From: Myrica gale
Lineage: Eukaryota; Streptophyta; Magnoliopsida; Fagales; Myricaceae
Direction of reading: 5' to 3'
NCBI GenBank assembly: GCA_963930655.1
Contig: OZ005608.1
Location: 992,001-1,056,000, forward strand
Length of the DNA stretch: 64,000 nucleotides
The position numbers and the translations under genes were made by a program. Numbering within the stretch: position 1 is the stretch's first letter; every line of letters begins with the position of its first letter. The notes beneath the pieces were generated by a model. It did not search any database. It was not told the origin of the DNA and saw nothing but the letters and a program-made list of their open reading frames with translations. Positions 50,957-62,900 of the stretch are shown piece after piece.

Positions 50957-53900
50957 ATGGCTAGGGTTAAAGACAACTGGGAGAGGCTGGTGCGCGCGAC
51001 GTTGAGAAGGGAGAAGCTGAGAAATGCTGACCAAGGTTATGGAACTCCCGGAGGGATCGCCGGTGCAGTCCCTCCCTCACTCGTGAAGACGACGAACATC
51101 GAGGCGATATTACAGGCCGCCGATGAGATCCAATCCGAGGATGCCACTGTCGCAAGGATTAGTAAGTCTCTCTTTTGTTTTTTTTTTCAAAATTTAACAT
51201 TTGTGAATCGTGTTTCGATTTTCGTAGGTAATTTCTTCGGGGTTGATGATTGTCGCTGTACAATTTTTTCTATTTGTTGTATTTCTGCCTGAATCATGCA
51301 ACAATTTTTGCTAATTTATTCGGAGTTTGCTCAAGCTAAAGCGGGGTTTGGTTCTAATCCGGAGCTCATATTAGTTAATTGAGCTAAGAAATCAAAATTA
51401 AGCTTGAGGGAGAACATAAATTTAATAGAAAATTCGAGCAGGTGTACATCAGGGACGGACTGAGGAATATAATAGTTAAGTGTTGCTCCTTTGTTGTTGT
51501 TATAGTGGAAGACTATATTGTTTTGTTTCTGGTTTTTTTTTGTTATGTACTTTTTGTGGGGTGGGGAGGATAGATGGTTCTGAAGGCTCTATTCCTCTGG
51601 AATCAGTTGTCATTGCTTTTTGAAAAGAGCCTAATCAAGATCACGGCAAAAAAAAGTTGTAATCTATATAAGAACAATTGTGCATAGAGAAGTGAGAAGT
51701 GAGACATGTTATGGACTATGGAGCCAATGAACTATGGGTCGTCATTGGGCTCATTTTAAATTTGAGAGAGGACAATTGGGTTGTCAAAGTTTGGTGATGG
51801 TTTTTCCTATTATTCTGTTGACACTTACCAATTTTGAAGAGCAAAGGTTTATGACTTAGTTGTATGGTCTACATGGTAAAGAATGGTTGGCAGGCCGCAC
51901 AACTTGCCTGTTTGATCTAAATATGTCGCTGATGAAGAAGTATTCTTTCTAAAGAAGACTGTTTCAGTCGATTCATCCTTGCAGCAATAAATTTGACCAG
52001 TTTCAAGCCTAAATTTGTTACAAGTTGACTACTTTATAGTGCATGGGGAGGTCTATCTTGAACACAGTGAGAAGATTCCAAAGTTGCTCACAGAATTCAA
52101 ATCCATCTGTCTTCAATTAAGTAACCAGGACTTGGTTCTGACATATTTTGTTGTCAGGAATTTGAATTTATTACTTTATGGTATAGAATACCAATTGTAG
52201 TGAGGCTAATTTTAAACGTAAGGAGTCAGATGTGATTTGGTCAGTCTCAATCCGATTAGTATTACAGGTCCTAGGTCTATGAGTTGTGTGATATACTAAT
52301 GGTTCTACATATCCTGCACGTAAGTGTAACCCCTCCATGTGTGTATAACATCTACAGAACTCTCAAACACCCAACTTCTAGTATTGATTTGTAGTGTATT
52401 AAACTCTACAGTTGTTATCAGAGTTCTGAACTCGGAATTTATTGTTCAATTTGACTTCCTTCCAACTCTAGAGTCAACAGTCTTGGTCCAATTTGAAGGA
52501 GCATCGGGGAACTGTGTTTCGTATTTATGACGTATCTCAAGATTTTATGTCTCAATTGCATCTATATTGTGTGTAGGTCAATGCTAACTGAGGATAGGTG
52601 TGTGCAAGGCTATATACCCAATGAAATATTTCATGCAAGTTTTTTCTGTTTCTCTTTTCAAATTCAGTGTGTGAGCAGGCATATAGCATGGCGCAAAACC
52701 TAGACCCTAACAGTGATGGTAGAGGTGTTCTTCAGTTCAAGACTGGTTTGGCGTCTGTAATCAAGGTATTATTTAAGCTTTGAGACTTGGTTGGGATGTG
52801 CTGGCTAAATTAGGATGTTATTTATGCTGTCAATTTCAGATGCACTGCAGAAAAAAATTGCTCGTGTACATTGCATTTCTTCTGGAATTTTATCAAATTA
52901 TTGGCTTGAGTTATGAGTACTGGAGTGTTTATTGCAGCAAAAACTTGCCAAACGGGATGGTGCCCAGATAGATCGTGAACGTGATATTGAACACCTGTGG
53001 GAATTTTACCGCAAGTACAAGACTCGGTATCGAGTGGATGATATCCAAAGAGAGGAACAGAAATTTCTGGAATCTGGAACTTTTAGTACTAACATGGGAG
53101 AGTATGACCAACTAATGCTGCTTTATTTGCTCTCTTATGATTTATTAGTTTGCTTGGCTTCAATACTTTTTACATGCATTATTGGTTATAGTAACTGGGA
53201 GATGGATCTTGTTGTTGCCTGTTCCTGAATTCTGTATTGCATTTTGGGACTAATGATCAGTAATCAGTGCACACTTCCTGAATTATGTATTGTATCTTGA
53301 ATGGAACAAGTTTGAACTAATTATACAGTCTCTGCAATCAATTGAGTTGAAAGGGACATTATCAGCAAGAGAGCGGAGTTCTGTTTGAGAAAGAGATATG
53401 GGCTTTGTTTTGGAACTGGTTCGGGTTCTGGTTTTAGTGTACGAGACCGGTTTCCAGGGCAGAGAAAAAAAATCTCAGATTGGGGGCTCTAGTGCCCAAG
53501 ACGGACTCCGCCATCGCTGCGAACGTGCGAGAGCAGAGCGGTGGATCTGCTCCTCTTGCCGCAGTGGCAGATTCACCCTACGCAGTTCCACAAGAGTGTT
53601 GGGATGGATCCGCGTGCCACCCCCCGGTGGTGGCGCGTCATGCTGGTACATGTCCGCGCACCAGTGGGTACTGATGGATCCACCCCGCACAGATTTGCCA
53701 ATGCGGGATGGAAAGGCGGATCCGTGTGTGGACGTGTAGGATCTGCCCTTGCCGATTGAGGGTAGTGCAGAGAAGGTCATCCTGCCGAGTCTCTTCCCCA
53801 ACGCGTTCTCTCTGGATCGCCCTCCCCTTGCAGGTTGCAGGCCGATCTGCGTGGGAACGTGGGAAGGAGGTGCCTCCCTTCCACTTGGGGATGACGAGAG

Positions 53901-56900
53901 GGGGGATTTTTGGGGCGGCAAGGGAGGGGACCCCCTCCCCCATGTGTGTTTTCTCTTTTAGTGTTTTTCAAATTTTTTTATTTAAATGATTAATTTAATC
54001 TATTTTAATGATTTTTTGAATAAAAAATTAATGAGGTAGACAAAAACAGTTTTAAAACTAAAACTCTCCTAACATGGGTTTAGGACTCAAAACTAGTTTT
54101 GACACCAAATTTTTAAAAATTCAAAGTTACACTTCAAACTAAAACTAAAACCTAACTATTTCCAAACATGGCTATGTCATTATACTCAAAATTAATAGAA
54201 TTGGAACACGAGTATTTTTCTTGGTCACCATTTATTTTTGAGGGTCTATGGTAGGACAAGGCATGGGCAGCCATGCTAGGACATGCTATGTCCTGCCATT
54301 CGAGGGATATGCCAAAGCCATGTCCAAATAAAGCCATTGTGTTGGCTTTCATGCCAAGGCAAGTGTGGGATTATTTGGCCTTGCCATTGCCTATTGACCA
54401 TACCAGGGCATGAACCTAGGCTTGGAGCTTGATGGACTAAGGTTGTATTGTATAGCTCAGTTTGTAAGTTGGAAATAAGGGGGATGTTCATTTTATAAAA
54501 AAATTGTAATATTTTTAGGATTTTTGATAGAATTGTGAATATTTATGTTGATTGGAGTTTTATAGGTTTTTGTGTAAAAATTGGTGAAAAGTTTTAAAGA
54601 TATTTAATTTTAATTGGAGTTTGTAAAAAGGTGTAGAGAGAGATGGTTTGATGTAATTTTTTTTAAAAAAATATTAGAGTTTAGTGAAAAAGTATGGAGA
54701 GAGAAGATTTGTTAGAATTTTTTTTTGAAAAGGTTTTGGAGTTTGTGTGAAAAGTTGTTGGAGTTTGTGTTAAAGGTATTGGTGTTTGTGTAGGATTTTT
54801 TGATGTTGAATGTTTATTTTGTAAATTTGTTGCATTCATTGTATCCTAGAATACTTTTGCAAAGTGAACATGCCCAAGATTTCTTCTCATAATTGTTCTT
54901 TTGTTTCAGGTTGCCACTCAGGTCTTTAGAAATGAAAAAAGTAATTGCTACCTTGAAGGCCATAGTGGAGGTCATGGAGGCACTTAGTAAAGATGCTGAT
55001 CCTGATGGGGTTGGAAGGCTTATAACTGAGGAGGTACATGCCTTTTTAACAACCTATGTTGGATGTGATCTTCAAGCAGCTGCCCAAAACAATATAATAA
55101 TTTTGATTTACCTGTGTCTTGAGTAATATGTGCGATTTACATTCTCAAGTTGGATAGTTTATACTATTTGTATAACTATTTTTTCAATGTGCATTGATAT
55201 TACCTGATGTGTAATGGCAATGGCAGCAATCAAGCAATTTAATCTTCAAAATCTGTCTTAATTTGAGGATTCTGCTTTCGGCTTTCTTTGATATGTGAAA
55301 CTTATATGTAAAAGTCACATTTACCGTTGTTGGACCACATTGATTTTCAAAAATTATTTTTTGTTTTTCTTTTCTGTGGATTTTCAGCTACGAAGAATAA
55401 AAAGGTCTGGTGCAGCATTAGTTGGGGAACTCGCACCTTACAATATTTTGCCTCCAGAAGCACCATCCTTCGCCAACGTCATTAGATTTTTTCCAGAAGT
55501 AAGTCAAATATGAATAAGATATGTTTGACTGTGCTGTCTCTGCTTCATGGTGTTGTTGTTACATAACTCCCAGTTGGCTCTCAAATCTACGAGATTTTCC
55601 AAGTTTATAGTCATACCCAAGTCAAAAAAGGCACTTTTAGGTAAAAAAAAAAGAATTCGTGACAATATTTGGAAAAGGGAAGGGCATTAGGTAGCATGGA
55701 AAAAGCTCTGGCCACAATAACTCTTTATCTTCCACTTATAGCTTGCAAAAAGAGGGGATTACTCCTAATCCACAAAGCCAAAGAGGGATTGCTAGAGTCC
55801 TGGATTTTCCAATAAGTTTTTCCATTTTGGTAGTTGTGACACTACTATTTATTTTGGGTTATCTCTCCAGGTTAAAGGTGCAATATCTGCAATCAAATGT
55901 ACTGAACTTTTCCACAGATTTCCTGCTGATTTTGAGATATCTGGACAAAGGGATGCAGATATGTTTGATTGTCTGGAATATGTGTTTGGTTTTCAGGTTT
56001 GCACATACTTATATTACTCCATTCTGTTCATTGATATGTGACTGTAGATTATGGTATGATATAAAATTTTGCTGTAAGTAATCTCATTTTTGCATGCCAA
56101 ATGGTGTCACCTATGTTTTAATAGTGCTGATGCATCCATTATAGTCTTGTGTCACATAACACTATATTGCAACTGTATATATGCACCCATAGCCCATCCA
56201 TCAGTATATCATTTTCCTTTATAAAAATGCTTAAAGTATGAAAGGCTTTTTGATTTACTCTTTTAGTGCGAAACCTGCGTAGAACATGTTGGGGAATTGA
56301 TTTGAGGCTAATTTAGGGTAGAAAATGGGTATAACTTTTGTTATTTTGTATATGAAGAATAGATATGGGTATTGTCTTTCATCTTCTCATCCATTGATTT
56401 GTCAGTTACTTGACTTTCTTGCTTGCAGAAAGACAATGTAAGGAACCAGCGAGAGCACGTTATTCTTATGATAGCAAATGCACAGACAAGACTTGCCATA
56501 CCTGTACAGGCTGATCCGGTGAGGGCCAAGGATATCTTGTCCCCATTAATGTCATATGTTTTTATCTGTTATTGGGCTGTTACAACTTTCTTGTTATTCC
56601 AACCCTGATATTTGTTAGTTTTAAGAGTTTTGCTATGGGGGAATTTTTCCTGACAAGTTTTGATTGTTTGTATCACATTGCTCTGTAAAAGTTTTGGTAT
56701 TGTTGTTCAAGTTCCTGTGGGTGATTCTTATTACATCTCAATAAGACTGTTTATACTCCTTATGTAGTTGTCTTACTGTCCTTTACTTTAGTGAAATCTT
56801 TTTTGAACGGTTGTGTTTTGCTGTAAGGTCTTCTACTTTAAAAACTGCACTGATTGATGTTAATTGTAGTGAAAAAGGGGTTGGCTGAATTCTTTTGAAT

Positions 56901-59900
56901 GATATCCTTTTTCTTGTGCCATGGACAGAAAATAGATGAGAAAGCGATTGATGAGGTTTTCTTGAAGGTGCTTGGTAACTATATTAAATGGTGCAAATAC
57001 TTGCGGAAACGCCTTGTTTGGAGCAGGTCACTTTTGAAACCTACTGTCATATAGAGATAACTGATTCCTTGGTTCTTTGCTAATCTATGTTTGAATTTTC
57101 TGCAGTTTAGAAGCAATTAATCGGGACAGGAAACTTTTTCTGGTTTCATTATACTTCCTTATCTGGGGTGAAGCTGCAAATGTCCGTTTCCTTCCTGAAT
57201 GCATATGCTATATATTCCACCATGTAAGCCTCCTCTGCCAATGATCTTTAATTTTTTTTTTTTACCTTTTTATCTGCTATATTCTTCTGTTCTGCTCAAG
57301 CTAAGGAAATCTATCACTGATAACTCTGTGTGTTGTAATTATGTGTTAAGAAAGTTATACTGGTAACCGGCACTCCTTGCAATGGTTGTTATTCGTACGA
57401 TCACCATGGGAATATAAATTGAGTATGACTAAACCAGTTAGGCTCTTCTTCTTCCTTCCCCGCCAATCCCCACCAAAAAATAAAAATAAAAATAAAGAAG
57501 AAAAATTAGATAAGCTGGAGTCCGCCTGGCGTATGAAACAACTCATCTTTCATTGACCTTGCTCGAGAAGTTGTTCTCTTTCTTGTGTAAAATGATAGCA
57601 CACAACCATAAGTTGGAACAAGTCCCTATTAATGACGATATAGGTGACCCTAGGCTGATCCTTATACATGTGAGGTTTTGGCTCGATATATGTGTGAACA
57701 ACTAAAAACTTGATAGATTGCTATTTCTTATGCTAAACTATAATCGATTGCGTCTCTTCAGATGGCAAAAGAGTTGGATGCAATATTGGATCATGGCGAA
57801 GCTAATCGTGCTGCCAGTTGTACAACTGAAAGTGGTTCTGTGTCCTTCCTTGAGCAAATCATTTGCCCTATATATGAGACTATGGCAGCAGTAAGTGAAT
57901 TTTTTTTTTAATGTTTCAGAGATGTTATCCTGTTATCTTGTCTGCCAAATCAGACTCTTATGGGTATTTTATCCATCAAAGCATATTCATGTGAAGGAAG
58001 CTTTTACTTTGTTAAAGTTATGCATAACAGATATTGCTGCCTGCCCCAAGAAAGTCTGTTTTGCTTGTAGACCTTTGGTTCCAATGCTCCTTTTTAGGAG
58101 CTCGCGCAATGCATTTTTACTCGAACACTTGGATTTTTATTAGAATCACAAAATCTGAAATAAGTGGCGGACTATGATCAGTTAATATTATTGTTTTCAT
58201 TTTTTCAATGGTTACTGATGTCAGGAAATAGGGTGCGGATTTGCTGCAGTTCGGTCACCCGAACTGCAGCAGAAGCTCGCCCCAGGAAATATCCTTGGGT
58301 AGTGGCAGTATAAAGTGACGCACACATACACACACAAAACGGAGTGACCACCCATGAAGTTAGGGCCAGAATGAGAACTCTTCTACAGTTACCTTTTTTT
58401 TTCATGTGTTCTCTGATGGTGTTTATGTTGACAGAGGAATTTAAAATTGGGGTTGTTATCTATGATTGATTGTGACTGTTGTAACAATTTCTTACCATAA
58501 CCTCTAAAAATGGCAATGTACAATGGACCACTGATTTCAATGATGGCTTTCATTTGCTTATGCTTGGTTGGTTAACGGTGTGTTTGGGAGAAATTTGTTC
58601 TTCAAGACTTCAATCTTTGAGTTGATTGAGTTGAGATGTTATGAAGTTTCAGATGCAACTATGAAAGTTTTGAAAAGTTTAATCCTCTCATGGGACTGGA
58701 GATGGGCAGTTGATTTGTGTTGCCTTTGATAACTTTGTGCATATCCAGTGAGGCCCCTTTTTTTCTGAGGATAACTTTGCTCTAGCATACTCATTATCAG
58801 TGCTAACACTAGCTAATAAAGGCATGTTCAGCATTATAGACTGCTCGTGATGGAGTCAATTCGGCTTGGTGTGGAAACTTATCTTGTTATGTTGTAGATG
58901 TTGTGAACGAGGGTTGTGGGATCGAATTATCAATTTCTGGAGTCACATCCTTCTTTTATCCACAACTAATACACTACTGGTTAAAAAATGAGGCAGTGGC
59001 TTTTACAGAATCCTAATACTCTATTTTTGTTTATAACATGAACCAACCCACTGCCAAATATCATAATGATGCTTTATGGGCTTTTTTCATAAGCCAGTTG
59101 CTTAATTGGGAGGTTTGTTCTTTGGAGTTTATCAAGACCATTTTTGTAGCTTTAGGTTGACAGGTGTAGCGATGATAAAAGGAGATGATGTCTCATTGAA
59201 TTAGCAGCCCCCCTAACCACTAAACACTGAGAAGTTTGCATCTAGGTTCCTTACAAGTCCATGGTTCCTGCTAAACTGACATTTCTTGGCAATATTTGGA
59301 CTGTAGATCACTCTATCCCAAGCAAGTGGGAGATCTCTTATAGAGGCAGCATGTTTGTATATCCAAAGGAGACTTGCTATTATCCTTTTTTCTTTTGCCC
59401 TTCTTATGTTAGTGATAACTTTTAGGCTTCTTTGAAGTACATTTGGGTGATGCCTCCGACATTAAGGAAGTTGGTGAATGGTTGGGTTGTCATGCCTAGG
59501 TTAGGAAGGTTTGCTTCATTTGGAAAGCTACAACAATTTGATTGGTCACTTAGAAAAAACTAAGTAGAAAAATTTTCTGGAGGTTAATGTAGCTGAGGAT
59601 GTTGTTTTAGAGGAGTATTCAATACGGTGGCTTATCTTTCTCCTGCTTGCTTCATTCAAAAGGAGATTTTGATAATCATATACTGGATTTCATTTAAGGC
59701 TAAATACATTTGACACCCTTCAACTATGATGGTCCTGACACTGCACTCCAAATGTTTGTCATATTTTACATACCAACTATTAATTTCAGATAGTTTGCAC
59801 TCTTAATTAAAATTTTCCGTTATCTTAGACGGAAATTAAATGTTTGGTTTTGAAATGATGATTTTATCCCCACATAAAATAATTGAGGGTAAAACTGTAA

Positions 59901-62900
59901 TTTCATGTTCCAAAAATCAATTTCTGTCTAAGATAATGGAAATCTGTAATGGAGGGTGCAAAGTGACATGACCCCATAGTTGGAGGGTGAAAACATATTT
60001 ATATGTTTCATTTAATATTCACGTCAATTGTAGCAAATGTTTCTGATTTGTTCCTGTAAGATATACAGGAAACTGAGAGAAACAATAATGGGAAAGCTGC
60101 GCATTCAGCATGGAGGAATTACGATGACTTTAATGAATATTTTTGGTTTGTTTTCTTAACACATTTCTATTTTTCTTGTTTGACATAGACTTCAAAGTAT
60201 CCCTTTCTTACCGTTTTATTTGTAATGAGTATGTAGGTCATCCACTTGCTTTGAGTTGAGCTGGCCAATGAAGAGGGATTCACCATTCTTTTTGAAGCCT
60301 AAAAAGGGGAAAAGGGTTAGTTGTGCTGATGATTTGGGGCCAAACTTTACCAACTTCATTTATTCCAGTATTCCTAATTATTGAACTCAAAGAAAAAATA
60401 TAACATATTTCAAGTATTTCTTATTAGAATGGGAAATGAGTTGTGATCCGAGGTACTGTAATAAGTATGGATACTAGTTGCCCGATATGCCTACCGGAAT
60501 GAAAAATTTGATGACAGTGGAAGTTGGCTTCACCATACTTCCAGAAGAGGGTGTTGGTAATAAAGGGCAATATAATTGCCCAGGAAAAATTGCAATAGAG
60601 GAAAGTTAGGTCCTCCGTTCCATAATCTTGTTCTTGGATTAAATGGTTATGTCCTCTAGTTGTTTTCTGTTTTCAATTAACTTATCTTAATGTTTAGTTT
60701 TTCAACCTTGAACTGGCAGACTGGTAAAAGCACCTTTGTTGAGCATAGGACGTTTTTTCACTTGTACCGGAGCTTCCATCGTCTTTGGATCTTTTTGGCT
60801 TTAATGTTCCAGGTACTGCTGTACTTCCATGCGTTACTGCTGTGTTTACTTTATCTTGCTCCTCCCAATGATGACATTTGTTACAGGCTTTGGCAATTAT
60901 AGCCTTCAACAGTGGGCGCATAAATTTGAATACTTTTAAGATAATACTCAGCATTGGGCCCTCATTTACTATCATGAACTTTATAGAGAGTAAGTGGTTG
61001 GCATCTTCCACTGACTTTTGTGATCAGTCAATACTAAATTCCAAATCTCACCATCTTTACCCTATTTTATTTCTTCTTTTAACTGTGTCATGTGCTGCTT
61101 GCATAGGTTGTCTTGATGTCTTGCTTACGTTTGGGGCGTACTCCTCAGCAAGAGGCATGGCTATCTCAAGGCTGTTTATTAGGTTCTTCTGGTGTGGCTT
61201 GAGCTCTGTATTCATAACATATATTTACCTGTGAGTTTCGATATGGTTTTTTGTCACATACTTTATTTGGTCAGCTACCAAAGTTGTCTTTACTTCTGAT
61301 TATTCCTAATTTTGTTTATAAATGCCTACAAAATTTCAGGAAGGTTCTGCAGGAAAGAACTGACAACAATTCATTCTATTTCCGGATATACATTATTGTA
61401 GTGGGTGTTTATGTGGCTTTACGCCTAGTCTTTGCTCTTTTACTGAAAGTTCCAGCGTGTCATGCACTGTCTGAAATGTCTGATCAGCCATTCTTTCAAT
61501 TTTTCAAGTGGATTTATCAGGCAAGCATTGTTCAATTAGTCTTTCATTGAAGTGATGACCATTTAGTGTCTGGAGGGTATGATGATATCAAAACCGACAA
61601 AATGATATGCTTCTTAATCTGCTTTTTCCAGGAGAGATACTTTGTTGGACGTGGTCTTTTTGAGAGGATGAGTGATTATTGCAGGTTTGCTTTTGTACTT
61701 AAGGAGTTTCGAAATTTGTGTCCTAAACCCTGTCGTATGTTCTCTGTCTAGATGATGTTATCCTCTTTGCCTTGCCTGTTTTTCTTTCCTAGTAAGGTAG
61801 GTGTACTGGATGAGATGGAGCTTGGTGAAGTTCAAGTCCTGCATGCCATCCCTAAATCCAGCATGCTCTACTAAACGTATTTTGGAAATAACTGGAATTC
61901 TTCTATAATGTTTTATATAGGCCCTAATGAGTTTTTAGATGCTTACCATTGTTGTCAGTGTGATTCAGCTTATTGAATGAAGTACTTTCGTTATTGATTT
62001 ACCACAGTGGATGAAACCTTTCGCCTGTAAATTCAATATTCAATGGAATGAATTACATCTCGATGATATTGAATCGGAGCAATATCATGAATAACAATAT
62101 CTGGGCTATCAAATTGATTCATCGTCAAGAATTAAGTAGTATAACATAGGAAGATCTTTTATCCATATCAAATTCAAATTTGGATTTCTGATCCAATCAA
62201 TAATTGCTTTATTTTCTTTATCATTAAAAGGATTTCATTCTATTAAGTGATACTCCTGGTTCTCACAAAAGATAATCATTTTTTTCAACACCTACTTGTT
62301 TTTTGTTAATATAATCCTAGTAATTGGATTTTTATGCATATTCTGATAGGAAATGAAATGAAGTATTCAAATAGTTAAATAAATTTCTTTTTCGACCCCC
62401 CAAATTGCAGGTATGTGCTCTATTGGTTGGTGATCTTCTTATGCAAATTCACATTTGCTTACTTTCTCCAGGCAAGCATTGCTTCCTAGTGTTTTCTTTC
62501 ATGCGTATTGCCTATCTCACTTTACTAGGATATGTAGGAATAAATGCCATTGCATACATCTGCTTAAGTTATTCTGTACTCCTTTTTCAGATCAAACCTC
62601 TTGTGAAACCCACCAGAATTATTGTGAACCTTCCGAGTTTTGAATACTCATGGCATGATTTAATCTCAAAGAGTAAGTTCATCATTGGTCTTTACTTTTA
62701 TGATCTGCTCTTTTATTTTACTCCTCCTGTTTTTATAATTACTCTTATCTAAAACATTTGGGTCCATGCGTTGTTCAACAGTGGGATTTGGCCTGTGTAA
62801 TGTTAAATTTGACGAGGAATGTTTTGAAGGTTTAGTCATGCACCTGAAAGTGAGATTATGTGTAGGTCTAATTATTAGGTGTTGCGCCACGGGCTGAACA

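Noticed and set aside
53475-53921. 148-aa open frame in the GC-rich block of GSL8 intron 3
   Set aside because: Open on several frames and both strands because the block is GC-rich; proline/arginine-rich without domain, signal or homologue that I can recognise.
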